From Pseudomonadota bacterium (GTDB taxonomy: Bacteria > Pseudomonadota > Alphaproteobacteria > Rhizobiales > Hyphomicrobiaceae), in NCBI GenBank assembly GCA_023412805.1, contig JAEZRM010000081.1, positions 29,450 to 93,449 on the forward strand: a stretch of DNA of 64,000 bases. The letters are read 5' to 3'. The notes under the pieces were generated by a model, which was not told the origin of the DNA, ran no database searches, and saw nothing but the letters and a program-made list of their open reading frames with translations. Position 1 is the stretch's first letter. Every line of letters starts with the position of its first letter. Position numbers and translations under genes: made by a program. Positions 8,838 through 16,931 of this stretch are shown here, piece by piece.

Positions 8838-10367
8838 TCACCGGAACTGCATCAAGCCGAGGAAGATACCCGCCGCCAGCAGTGCCGAGGCCGGCACCGT
8901 GATCACCCACGCCGCCACGATCACCATGAAGTGCGACCGCCTGACGAGCTTGCGCCGGAGCAGTTCCTCCGGATCGGGCACCGCGTGCTCCTCGATGTTG
9001 ATCTTCTCGCCGTCCGGCGTGCGGATATAGGCGCGACGTCGACGGCTGTGTGTCGTGTAGTACTCGCGGAAGAAGCCGACGCCGAACACTGCGCCGACGG
9101 CAATGTGCGTCGAGCTGACCGGCATCCCAAGCGCCGAGGCGACGATGACCGTGAGTGCTGCGGAGAGCGCCACGCAGAACGCCCGCATGGGGTTCATCTT
9201 GGTGATCTGCTCGCCGACCGTGCGGATGAGGCGCGGCCCGTAGAAGAACAACCCGAAGCTGATACCGAAGGCCCCGATCACCATGACCCACACAGGAATT
9301 TGCGCGATGCTCGCGACATCGCCCGCTCTGGATGTTTCGATTATGGCCGCGAGTGGACCAACCGCATTGGCGACATCGTTGGCACCGTGCGCGAACGAGA
9401 GCAGCGCGGCCGCGAAGATGAGCGGCCAGTGAAACAGCAAGCGCAGCGATTGATTGCGATTCTCGAGGTCCCGCGATTGCCGGCGGATGATGGGGTGTAG
9501 CGCAATCACCGACAGCACAAATACGGCGGCCGAGGCAACCGCAATCGCGCCACCCGACACAGGCCAGACCTTTCTCAGGCCCTTCATCATTAGATACGCA
9601 GCAAAACTGGACGTCATAATTGCGAGGAGCAGCGGCACCCAGCGCCGCGCGGCGGCCAGCTTGTCATCCTGGTAGATGATGAACGACTTGATGAAAGCGA
9701 GGAAGGCCGCAGCGATAACGCCCCCGAGTATGGGCGAGATCACCCAGCTTGCAGCGATTGCTCCCATGGTGTCCCACTGCACGGCGCCGAGACCGGCGGC
9801 CGCCATGCCGGCGCCGGCCACACCGCCGACCACTGCATGCGTTGTCGATACGGGCGCACCCAAATACGTCGCGAGGTTCACCCAGAGCGCTGACGAAAAC
9901 AGCGCCGCCATCATGGCCCAGATGAAAACGGACGGGTCCCCTATCGCGCCCTGATCGATGATGCCGCTCGATATGGTCGTGACCACATCACCGCCCGCAA
10001 TGAGCGCACCCGCGACCTCGAAGATCGCCGCTATGACGAGCGCCCCGGTCATCGTCAGCGCGCGCGAGCCGACAGCCGGCCCGACATTGTTGGCGACATC
10101 GTTGGCGCCGATATTCATGGCCATGTAGCCGGCGAGGATCGCCCCGACGACGATCAGGGCGCCGCGCGGCTCGCCCGCAATCTGCGAGGCTGCAATGAGG
10201 CCCGCTGCCGCCAGAAAAAGAATGCCGCCGCTGAGCGCCACGATATTCAGCGAGTTCGCCCGCGTGGCGTCCTCGATCCGGGCAATCTTGCTCAGATCCT
10301 TGTCGAGGGACGATTTCTTGAGCTTGTGCTCCGCGGCAGGCCGGTCCCCACCGGTCGTCATCGTCAT
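8838..10367 (-). CDS. PiT family inorganic phosphate transporter
   Basis: Low-affinity phosphate (or metal-phosphate) symporter of the inner membrane. Both inverted PiT signature repeats are present: GANDVANNVGPAVGSRAL near the N-terminus and GANDVANAVGPLAAI in the second half, each in a set of hydrophobic helices (about 10-11 in total). A long cytoplasmic loop precedes the second repeat (RRQSRDLENRNQSLR). The C-terminus carries an acidic stretch and one or two more helices. I use the ATG at 10367; the frame is open to 10391. No phoU-like DUF47 gene, often a neighbour, is visible. Confidence 0.92.
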   Translation of the reverse strand: MTMTTGGDRPAAEHKLKKSSLDKDLSKIARIEDATRANSLNIVALSGGILFLAAAGLIAASQIAGEPRGALIVVGAILAGYMAMNIGANDVANNVGPAVGSRALTMTGALVIAAIFEVAGALIAGGDVVTTISSGIIDQGAIGDPSVFIWAMMAALFSSALWVNLATYLGAPVSTTHAVVGGVAGAGMAAAGLGAVQWDTMGAIAASWVISPILGGVIAAAFLAFIKSFIIYQDDKLAAARRWVPLLLAIMTSSFAAYLMMKGLRKVWPVSGGAIAVASAAVFVLSVIALHPIIRRQSRDLENRNQSLRLLFHWPLIFAAALLSFAHGANDVANAVGPLAAIIETSRAGDVASIAQIPVWVMVIGAFGISFGLFFYGPRLIRTVGEQITKMNPMRAFCVALSAALTVIVASALGMPVSSTHIAVGAVFGVGFFREYYTTHSRRRRAYIRTPDGEKINIEEHAVPDPEELLRRKLVRRSHFMVIVAAWVITVPASALLAAGIFLGLMQFR

Positions 10368-10512
10368 GATCGTTTGCCCCCAGGTGCGCAATCCAAGCGC
10401 GATCTCGTGCCGCGCAGATCAATGCCGTCCCGGGCCCGCATACGTGCGCGAGCTTAGTATGACAAGCCATCTCTCTGACAAGAACGGGGAAACATCGTGC
10501 CGACAGTGCCGA

Positions 10513-10944
10513 TCAAGGCACGGACTGGGCCGTGATCCATTCGGGCAGCGCCGCCAGGATCCGGCCAAGCTCGGGCTCGTTCACCATGCCCGAAGCCATC
10601 GCTGCCGATACCCACGTGAGCTTCCGCTCGGCCTGTTCCGGCCATTGCCCGCATTGGGCCGTCACCAGCAGCGGATAAACAGACACGCGACAATCGGCGC
10701 TCGCGAGGAAATGCAGGCGCTTGCGATAGGTATAGCTGCCGATCGGGTCAGTGGCGATCTCGCCGACCAGTCCGGCTTCCTCCTCGGCTTCGCGCGCCGC
10801 CTGCTCATAGGGGCGGAGCGGCGGCTTCGGCCAGCCCTTGGGAATGATCCAGCGACGCGTGCCGCGGCTCGTGATCAGGCAGACGCGAATGTCGCCGTCG
10901 AGCCGGATGTAAGGGAGAGCGGCATACTGCGCGAGTTCGGCCAC
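10513..10944 (-). CDS. NUDIX hydrolase
   Basis: A Nudix box variant is visible: PKGW.KPPLRPYEQAAREAEEEAG, with the REAEEEAG core that binds the divalent metal. The surrounding segments (CLITSRGTRRWIIPKGWP and FLASADCRVSVYPLLVTA) resemble diphosphoinositol-polyphosphate-type NUDIX proteins; the substrate is unknown. The frame runs upstream to 11067, but that would overlap the divergent gene and use a non-conserved arginine-rich leader. I place the start at GTG 10944 (VAELAQYAALPYI), giving 143 residues and an intergenic region that contains a palindrome. Confidence 0.82.
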   Translation of the reverse strand: MAELAQYAALPYIRLDGDIRVCLITSRGTRRWIIPKGWPKPPLRPYEQAAREAEEEAGLVGEIATDPIGSYTYRKRLHFLASADCRVSVYPLLVTAQCGQWPEQAERKLTWVSAAMASGMVNEPELGRILAALPEWITAQSVP

Positions 10945-10993
10945 GTTCGGCTCCGGCAGCCTCTGCCGAGCTTGTGGAAGTCGGCGGGGTGCA

Positions 10994-11015
10994 TAGACTG
11001 TTCGACAACAGTCTA
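10994..11015. promoter_or_regulatory. perfect 9-bp inverted repeat, candidate operator
   Basis: TAGACTGTT, then CGAC, then AACAGTCTA: two perfect 9-base arms with a 4-base spacer. It lies between the divergent NUDIX and deoxyribosyltransferase genes, 39 bases before the start of the latter. The small spacer and symmetry suit a dimeric repressor better than a terminator. No regulator is known. Confidence 0.5.
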
Positions 11016-11053
11016 CACGATGATTCGAACGAGGCGGAGATGAGGCTTCAATC

Positions 11054-11545
11054 ATGAAACCCCGCATCTATCTGGCCGGCCCGACGGTCTTCCAGGCAGA
11101 CGCCGACGATGCCGGCGTCCGGCTCGTCGCACTCTGCGAGCAATACGGATGTGAGGGCCTCTATCCCCTCGACTTCGACCTCGATGGCCCGATGTCGTCC
11201 CGCACCATTCAGGCTGCCTGCCTTCGGGAACTCAGGACCGCCGACGCCGTCGTGGCCGACCTCAGTCCTTTTCGAGGCCCGCACGCCGATGACGGCACGG
11301 CCTTCGAGCTCGGATTCGCCCATGCGCTCGGCCTTCCGATCTGGGCGTACACCAGCGATCCACGCCCGCTCATCGACCGTATCGTGGGCACGCGCGCCAC
11401 AACGGGTCACGTGCGCGACGACAACGGGCTGCTGATCGAGAATTTCGACCGCGCGCACAATGCCATGCTGGCAGAGGCCATCCTGCACCTCGCCGCCTCT
11501 CCGGAGGAAAGCATTCGCCTCGCGGCAGCGACGCTTCTCAAGTGA
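11054..11545 (+). CDS. nucleoside 2-deoxyribosyltransferase family protein
   Basis: A 163-residue protein with the family N-terminus KPRIYLAGPTVFQ, the mid-protein motif AVVADLSPFRGPHADDGTA, and the catalytic glutamate in GTAFELGFAHALG. The family exchanges bases between deoxynucleosides or cleaves modified nucleotides (DNPH1-like) in salvage and pool cleaning. The divergent NUDIX gene fits a shared nucleotide-housekeeping role, an inference from position only. The length matches the family. Confidence 0.88.
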   Translation: MKPRIYLAGPTVFQADADDAGVRLVALCEQYGCEGLYPLDFDLDGPMSSRTIQAACLRELRTADAVVADLSPFRGPHADDGTAFELGFAHALGLPIWAYTSDPRPLIDRIVGTRATTGHVRDDNGLLIENFDRAHNAMLAEAILHLAASPEESIRLAAATLLK

Positions 11546-12294
11546 GCCCGTAGCTTAAGCGCGGCACAGAAGATTGGGAGCACCTGCGGAGGGACTGGCG
11601 GTCTTCGCAGGTGCTCCCATGACCGGATCTGTCTCCGGCGATGCCGCGCCTCGCGGCATCCACCTGAAACGACCCGACGGCGTGTTGCGCCTCAGGCGCG
11701 GACTGTTCCACGGCTACAGATCGTATCGGCGCCGACAGGCGAGCGGAGAGCGCGTAGGCGCTTGCCGCTGCCCATCGTGCGCCGACCCGCCGCCATGGAT
11801 CGACTACGCCGCCTCGAAGGGCGCGAGTGGCGAAATCTGAAGGTAGTAGGCGGGGCGCGTTTGCCGGCAATCGACAAGGTCTTCAGGCCGAGGCCCTCGC
11901 CCAGCTGGTCCAAAGACGGCGCCCGCCATAAGTCATATGTGCTGAAATCATCGGCGAGTGAATGAATTGACCTTTCAAAATACGTATAGGAAGTACGCAA
12001 ACAATCAGGAACCGCATCTGCCCGGCCGGAATACGGCCGGGGCCCGGTGATGCGAAATCGATCGAAGCTGCGCATATCTTGCTTCCAACGCTATACCGCA
12101 CCGCTTTACCGCCTTCGCGCACCGCGCCAGTCGAGCGTAGGCGCAGCTCCGTCAAGCCATCGTCAATCGAAGCCGGATCTCGCGCGGCGCACCCGTGACA
12201 GCCACCCAACGCCGGCCTGACGGCCTCGCCGTACCTTCCCGCCATCCGGATGAGCGGCCCTGCCGCGCCGCCCCGGCTTGTCAGGGAGATGCAC
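11546..12294. other. gene-poor stretch with one strong hairpin
   Basis: About 750 bases in which no frame shows convincing coding character; the open frames on both strands are Arg/Ser-rich. The one clear structure is the hairpin at 11576-11618. The segment 11960-12000 is unusually AT-rich for this genome. Confidence 0.5.
11576..11618 (+). terminator. 13-bp perfect hairpin, possible terminator of the deoxyribosyltransferase gene
   Basis: GGGAGCACCTGCG at 11576-11588 pairs perfectly with CGCAGGTGCTCCC at 11606-11618 across a 17-base loop. It begins 31 bases after the stop codon. No T tract follows, so it could equally be a processing or mRNA-stability element. Confidence 0.5.
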
Positions 12295-12735
12295 ATGGAT
12301 GGCCCTTCATTCCCGAGCCAAACACCTCACGTCGGTCTGCTCCGCCGTCTCGCGCGCGTATTCCACCATTGGTTGCGGGCATGGCGTGCATCCATTGCAG
12401 CCGAGGACACCTATGAGGCGACCCGTCACCAAGCGATCCCGCGCCAACTGGCCACGGACGCAGCTTTCAAGACTCTGACGGGCGATGACCGGCCCGCACT
12501 TCCGGAGTCGCCGCAACCGTGCAACCCCTGCAATCCGACGCCCGAGGTGCTCGCGAGCAGACCGCCGCCGCCGATGGCAGCTCCCCTCGGGCAGCATAGC
12601 CTTAGCCCTTTTGCTCAGCGTGCAGCCGATCGCATCGCCGTGATTACCCCTGGAACTCGGCGTCGGAGATCCCCATTCACTGAAGAGCGGGGCCGCACCG
12701 GTCCCCGCCCACGCCATGGGAGACCGAAGTCATGA
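12295..12735 (+). CDS. hypothetical small protein, translationally coupled to osmC-like gene
   Basis: From ATG 12295, with CAGGGAG at suitable spacing, the frame encodes 146 residues. It starts with an amphipathic Arg/Trp-rich stretch (LLRRLARVFHHWLRAWRAS) and continues as a Pro-rich, low-complexity chain. No family is recognised. Its TGA overlaps the ATG of the next gene by four bases (ATGA), which supports real translation, but the C-terminal half has weak coding character. It may be only a leader frame. Confidence 0.4.
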   Translation: MDGPSFPSQTPHVGLLRRLARVFHHWLRAWRASIAAEDTYEATRHQAIPRQLATDAAFKTLTGDDRPALPESPQPCNPCNPTPEVLASRPPPPMAAPLGQHSLSPFAQRAADRIAVITPGTRRRRSPFTEERGRTGPRPRHGRPKS

Positions 12736-13160
12736 AGATCAACCGGAAGGGCAGTGCGAGCTGGAGCGGCGGACTCAAGGACGGCAAGGGAACGATCAGT
12801 ACCGAGAGCGGGGCCCTCGCAGCGCACCCCTACGGCTTCGCCATGCGCTTCGAAGGCGTTAAAGGCACGAACCCGGAGGAGCTGATTGGCGCCGCCCACG
12901 CTGGCTGCTTCACGATGGCGCTCTCGAACATCCTCGGCCAGGCCAATTTGACGGCCACCAAGATGGACACGACGGCCACCGTAACCCTCGAGCAGAAGGA
13001 TGGCGGCTTTTCCATCACCGCGATCCATCTCGATCTGAAGGCTCAGATCCCCGGCACGGATCAGGCGGCATTTGCCGAGCTTGCCAAAAAGGCCAAGGAG
13101 AATTGCCCCGTCTCCAAACTCTTCAAGGCCGACATCACGCTCGATGCCAAGCTGGTCTGA
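12732..13160 (+). CDS. OsmC family peroxiredoxin-like protein
   Basis: A 142-residue protein of the usual OsmC length. The two redox cysteines are present: Cys59 in AAHAGCFTMALS and Cys124 in KENCPVSKLF, along with the conserved Glu50. These proteins reduce organic hydroperoxides in the cytoplasm, usually under osmotic or oxidative stress. GGAGACCG lies upstream of the ATG. It overlaps the preceding small ORF by ATGA and is followed by an SDR gene about 100 bases downstream. Confidence 0.92.
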   Translation: MKINRKGSASWSGGLKDGKGTISTESGALAAHPYGFAMRFEGVKGTNPEELIGAAHAGCFTMALSNILGQANLTATKMDTTATVTLEQKDGGFSITAIHLDLKAQIPGTDQAAFAELAKKAKENCPVSKLFKADITLDAKLV

Positions 13161-13263
13161 TATCTGCAGCGGCATGGCTCGAGCACCCAGCGTTGGAACG
13201 CCAGCTTGAGCCGAGCCCGACGGCGGCTTAGGAATGCCCCCTCAATCACGAGGGAGATGATCC

Positions 13264-14034
13264 ATGGGCCGCTTGGCGGGCAAAGTTGCCTTCATCACCG
13301 GCGGTGGCGGCGGCATTGGCCGCGCCACTGCCGCACGCTTCGTCGAGGAAGGTGCGAAGGTCGTCATCGCCGAGATCGACGCGAATGCCGGCGAGGCCGC
13401 CGCCGAAGCCGCGCGTGCGCAAGCCGCGAACGGCGGCGGCGATGCCTGTTTCATTCGCTGCGACGTGACCGAGAGATCCAGCGTCGAGGCCGCCATGGCC
13501 GAGACGGTCGCCCGCTTCGGCAAGCTGGACATCCTGCACAACAACGCTGGCGGCGCGCAGCCTGCCGATGGCCGCGTCACCGAAGTTGCCGACGAGGAAT
13601 TCTGGCGCGCCATCAAGCTCGATCTCTACGGCACGTTCCTGTGCTCGAAGATCGGCATTCCGCACATCATCAAGGCCGGCGGCGGCGCCATCATCAACAT
13701 GTCCTCGATCGTTGCGCTCATGGCATTGCCCGACCGAGATTGCTACACCATGGCCAAGGGCGGCATCTCCGCCCTCACACGCTCCATGGCCGTCGAGTAT
13801 GCCCCGCACAAGATCCGAGTGAACGCCATTGCGCCCTCGGTGACGCTCACCGATCGCGTCAAGAAAATGCTCGACGGCAGCGGCAATGCGACCGAGCGCA
13901 TTGCCGCTTCGCATCTGCTTGGCCTCGGCCAGCCGATCCACATCGCGAACATGGCCGTCTATCTCGCCTCCGACGAGGCCGCGATCACCACCGGACAGGT
14001 CATTCCTGTCGATAGCGGCGCGACCATCTGGTAG
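13264..14034 (+). CDS. SDR family oxidoreductase
   Basis: A classical short-chain dehydrogenase of 256 residues. It has the cofactor loop TGGGGGIG at 12-19, NNAG at 93-96, catalytic Ser147/148, Tyr161 and Lys165 (YTMAK). An acidic residue follows the second strand (IAEID), which favours NAD over NADP. The C-terminus ends VIPVDSGATIW. GAGGGAG precedes the ATG. The substrate is unknown. It is convergent with the FAD oxidoreductase gene. Confidence 0.92.
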   Translation: MGRLAGKVAFITGGGGGIGRATAARFVEEGAKVVIAEIDANAGEAAAEAARAQAANGGGDACFIRCDVTERSSVEAAMAETVARFGKLDILHNNAGGAQPADGRVTEVADEEFWRAIKLDLYGTFLCSKIGIPHIIKAGGGAIINMSSIVALMALPDRDCYTMAKGGISALTRSMAVEYAPHKIRVNAIAPSVTLTDRVKKMLDGSGNATERIAASHLLGLGQPIHIANMAVYLASDEAAITTGQVIPVDSGATIW

Positions 14035-14043
14035 CGCGGGACT

Positions 14044-15150
14044 TCAGCTCGCGGACAGCGCGTAAGGATCGAGCGCGAGCTCTGTAGGCTTGCCGAGTGC
14101 GATCCTCGCGAGCTCCGCCCCGCTGAATGGCCCCATTGCCAAGCCGCTGGGGCCGAGACCATTGCCGATGATCAGGTTGTCGATCCCCGGCGCGCGCCCG
14201 AGTTTGGGACGATGATCGTCGGCGAGCGGGCGAAACCCGATACGGACCTCATGCAGCGTCCAGCTTGCGAGTCCCGGCGCCACGGCGAGACCTGCATTGA
14301 GCACTTCCGCCACGCCTGCCGCCGTCAAACGATAGTCGAAACCGCTGCCCGCCTCGCGCGATGCGCCGATGACCACGCGCGAATCCTCGAACGCAAGCAA
14401 ATAGTAGCTGTTGAGCGGTTGCAGGATCGGCCAGTGCGCCGTCTCGGTGCCCGGCAGTCGCAAGTGGATGATCTGCCCGCGCTGCGGCGCGACGCCGAGC
14501 GTCACACCCGCGGGTTCAAGAAACTTAGGCGCCCAGGCTCCCGCGGTCGCAATGACGACGTCAGCCTCGATCAGCTCGCCATCGACACGCACGCCGGCCG
14601 CGCGCTCACCGCGCATCACGAGTTCCGCCGAGCCGGTCACAATTCGTGCACCGCGCTTACCCGCGGCCCGCTGCATGGCGGCGGCAACGCGCCGTCCATC
14701 TACACGCGCTCCACCCGATACGAATAGCGCCGGCTGATCCGGCCGCAGAGCTGGAAAGAGACGCTGCGCATCCGCTGGCGAAAGGCGCTCTATGCTGCCG
14801 GCTTCCGGCGCATTGGCAGCGCGCGTCCGTGCGCGTCGCTCCGCTGCATCGAGATCCGCCGGATCCGGGGGCACATAAAGGCCGCCGACCTTGGCATAAC
14901 CGAGATCGGTCTCACCATCCTCTGCGAGCATCTCGACGAGTTTCGGATAGTACCGCGCCCCATGCGCGAGCAAGGCATAATAAGCCTCGTCCACCGTCGG
15001 CGAACCCCAGGGGCACACGATCCCCGCACCAGCCGACGTCGCGCGGCCATCGTCGGCTCGATCGACGAGCGTGACGTCGCATCCCGAGCACACGAGATTG
15101 TAGGCTGCACTCGCACCGAGAATGCCGCCGCCGACAACAATCGCTTTCAT
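14044..15150 (-). CDS. FAD-dependent oxidoreductase of the D-amino-acid/glycine oxidase (DAO) family
   Basis: The 368-residue protein starts with a dinucleotide-binding motif, AIVVGGGILGASAAYNL, followed by VTLVDR where the FAD ribose is bound. The C-terminus carries the DAO-type segment IGNGLGPSGLAMGPFSGAELA. The family oxidises the C-N bond of amino acids or secondary amines (glycine oxidase, DadA, sarcosine oxidase types). Substrate cannot be fixed from sequence. It precedes an SDR gene transcribed in the same direction, 46 bases upstream. Confidence 0.88.
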   Translation of the reverse strand: MKAIVVGGGILGASAAYNLVCSGCDVTLVDRADDGRATSAGAGIVCPWGSPTVDEAYYALLAHGARYYPKLVEMLAEDGETDLGYAKVGGLYVPPDPADLDAAERRARTRAANAPEAGSIERLSPADAQRLFPALRPDQPALFVSGGARVDGRRVAAAMQRAAGKRGARIVTGSAELVMRGERAAGVRVDGELIEADVVIATAGAWAPKFLEPAGVTLGVAPQRGQIIHLRLPGTETAHWPILQPLNSYYLLAFEDSRVVIGASREAGSGFDYRLTAAGVAEVLNAGLAVAPGLASWTLHEVRIGFRPLADDHRPKLGRAPGIDNLIIGNGLGPSGLAMGPFSGAELARIALGKPTELALDPYALSAS

Positions 15151-15196
15151 GAACTTGCTCCTTCTTCACGCGCGCAGCATCGGCGCGTCCTGCTGC

Positions 15197-15982
15197 TCAG
15201 ATATTGCGCTGTGATCCGCCATCGATCTCGATCGCGGAGCCGTTCATGTAAGCTGCATGATGCGATGCCATGTACGCGACCAGCCGCGCCACCTCCTCGG
15301 GCTTACCGAACCGCGGCACACCGAGCTTCGTCAGCAAGACCTCGGCCGCCTTCTCGATGGGCACATTCGCCTGCTCGGCCGCCGATCGCAGCGATTGCTG
15401 CAAGCGGCCGGTCTCGAACACACCGGGATTGATCGCATTCACACGCACACCGTCTCGCGTACCGATCGTCGAGAGCGCCTTCGTGAAATGCAGGAAGGCC
15501 GCATTCACCGATCCGCCGATCGTGAAATCCGCGCTCGGTTGTCGCGCACCGACGCCGACGATATTGACGATCGCGCCACGGCTTTTCTTGAGCGCCGGCC
15601 ACAGCGCGCGGCTCAATCGCATGGCACCGAAGAACTTGAGGCCGAAGCCGCTGTCCCAATCCGCGTCCGTCAGCGTGAAGAAATCGCCGCGCTTCGTCGC
15701 GCCTGCCGAGTTGACCAGCACATCCACCCCGCCGAGTGCCTCGACAGCAGCCGCAGCAGCAGCTTCGATCTGTGAGATATCCGTGAGGTCGGCGGTATGG
15801 GCCGCGGCGCGCACACCAAAGCGCGTTTGCAGCGATGCTGCATTCGCTTCCAACGCTCCCTTGTCGCGCGCGACGAGCACGACATTCATGCCCTCGCTGG
15901 CCAGCACCTCGGCAACGGCCCAGCCGAGGCCGCGGCTCCCGCCGGTGACAACCGCATTCTTACCCTTGAGCCCGAGATCCAT
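15197..15982 (-). CDS. SDR family oxidoreductase with altered catalytic motif
   Basis: From ATG 15982, preceded by a near-perfect AAGGAGGAAAG, the product has 261 residues. The cofactor loop TGGSRGLG (13-20) and NSAG (91-94) are intact. The expected YxxxK is not: the equivalent segment is SADFTIGGSVNAAF, with Phe153 in place of tyrosine and no lysine four residues on. Related SDRs with a YIAGG-type motif exist, but even they keep the tyrosine. It may be catalytically divergent. It lies upstream of, and probably co-transcribed with, the DAO-family gene. Confidence 0.85.
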   Translation of the reverse strand: MDLGLKGKNAVVTGGSRGLGWAVAEVLASEGMNVVLVARDKGALEANAASLQTRFGVRAAAHTADLTDISQIEAAAAAAVEALGGVDVLVNSAGATKRGDFFTLTDADWDSGFGLKFFGAMRLSRALWPALKKSRGAIVNIVGVGARQPSADFTIGGSVNAAFLHFTKALSTIGTRDGVRVNAINPGVFETGRLQQSLRSAAEQANVPIEKAAEVLLTKLGVPRFGKPEEVARLVAYMASHHAAYMNGSAIEIDGGSQRNI

Positions 15983-16205
15983 CTTTCCTCCTTGAAGGCT
16001 TATTGTTCGTTGCCCTCGTACCCGCGCGGCGCGGCCGAACATATCGAAGGCGGCCGCGCATCATGGCCGCCACACGCCTCGGCATCAAGCACGTGCCGCC
16101 ACCGCCATTGTCCTTAACCGAGCGCCTGCAATTTGGGCAGCGATGCATCAACCGCGGCGCTGCTTGCCCTTGCGCGCGGAGCACCGGGCCTGCGGTTCAC
16201 CGGAA

Positions 16206-16601
16206 CTATGCGGGATTGTCGATGACGCTGACGTGAGCCGCGACGATGAACCAGCCATCGGGAAAGCGGACCCATGTCTGCATCTGCCGGCCGATCTTTC
16301 GATCGCCCATCATCTCGCGATGAAACAGCGTCGACGCCGTCGCACAGTCCTGGCCGTAGGTCGTAATGACCGTGCGATCGATCGTGCGTTCGAGATCGAT
16401 GCTCGGGCGCGCCTGCCGGAACGCCAGGATCTCGTCGGCACCGTACAGATTCTCGCCGATGCCATAGCGGATCGTCTGAGGCGCTTTGCGGAAGAGCGCC
16501 GTCAGCGTTGCTACGTCGTTCGTCGTCAGCGCCTTCTCGTAGCGCTCGAAGAGTGCGCTCACCTCGGCAACGACATCGGGCAGATTGACTTCCATGCTCA
16601 T
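16206..16601 (-). CDS. HpxZ-like (DUF3225) NTF2-fold protein of oxalurate/amide catabolism
   Basis: The 131-residue protein matches the DUF3225/HpxZ family (LFERYEKALTTNDVATLTAL, RYGIGENLYGADEILAFR, and VRFPDGWFIVAAHVS at the end). In other genomes it is encoded next to an AtzE-type amidase in ureide/s-triazine-like or oxalurate pathways. Here ATG 16601 starts four bases after the stop codon of an amidase remnant, so the original operon junction is preserved. The frame is open further upstream, but that part is the amidase in another frame. With the amidase gone, its function is doubtful. Confidence 0.83.
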   Translation of the reverse strand: MSMEVNLPDVVAEVSALFERYEKALTTNDVATLTALFRKAPQTIRYGIGENLYGADEILAFRQARPSIDLERTIDRTVITTYGQDCATASTLFHREMMGDRKIGRQMQTWVRFPDGWFIVAAHVSVIDNPA

Positions 16602-16605
16602 CGTC

Positions 16606-16740
16606 CTACAGCAGCGGGCGCGGCGCTTTCGCGACTTGCGCCGTCTCCAGATGGTGCGCAATGCGCAGTTCGATATCCTCCCGCCATGGCGCTGCGATGA
16701 TCTGTACGCCAATGGGCAGCGGCTGCAAAGCATGCAGGCT
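16606..16740 (-). pseudogene. 3' remnant of an AtzE-family amidase gene
   Basis: The minus strand encodes LPIGVQIIAAPWRED, then IELRIAHHLETAQVAK and a terminal APRPLL before TAG at 16608-16606. This is the conserved C-terminus of AtzE-type amidases of the amidase-signature family, normally about 450 residues. Only about 44 codons are left; upstream the similarity ends at about 16740, directly against a repeated GCATACAA motif. The catalytic Lys-Ser-Ser region is absent. It is followed directly by the HpxZ-like gene, its usual partner. Confidence 0.8.
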
Positions 16741-16741
16741 T

Positions 16742-16761
16742 GCATACAAAATAGCATACAA
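16742..16761 (-). promoter_or_regulatory. tandem TTGTATGC direct repeat, candidate regulator site
   Basis: On the minus strand TTGTATGC occurs twice in direct orientation with a 4-base spacer (12-base period), right before the amidase remnant. The half-site resembles TTGTAT-type sites of GntR-family regulators, which often control purine and ureide catabolism. This would be the old operon's operator. The assignment is inference. Confidence 0.35.
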
Positions 16762-16931
16762 GCGTCTGAACATTAGCCCGCGCGAAGCTATGCAAGTCTA
16801 CGTCCCGTGCGCTCGGAGGAGCAGCACCAGTCCGCGTCTGAAGGCGTGTCCAAAGCGCGTGCAGGGCGTGCGCAAAGACCGCCAGAGTACGTCCCCACTC
16901 GCACCTTCAAGTCGTCCGCGCAATCTGCTTC

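Noticed and set aside
11692..12296. Overlapping minus-strand frames with a segment SIHSLADDFSTYDLWRAPSL
   Set aside because: The segment looks almost protein-like but has no ribosome site, the frame degenerates into Arg/Ser, and I do not recognise it.
16029..16059. GCGCGGCCG/CGGCCGCGC hairpin after the hpxZ-like gene
   Set aside because: A 9-base GC-only stem without a T tract; common by chance at this GC content.
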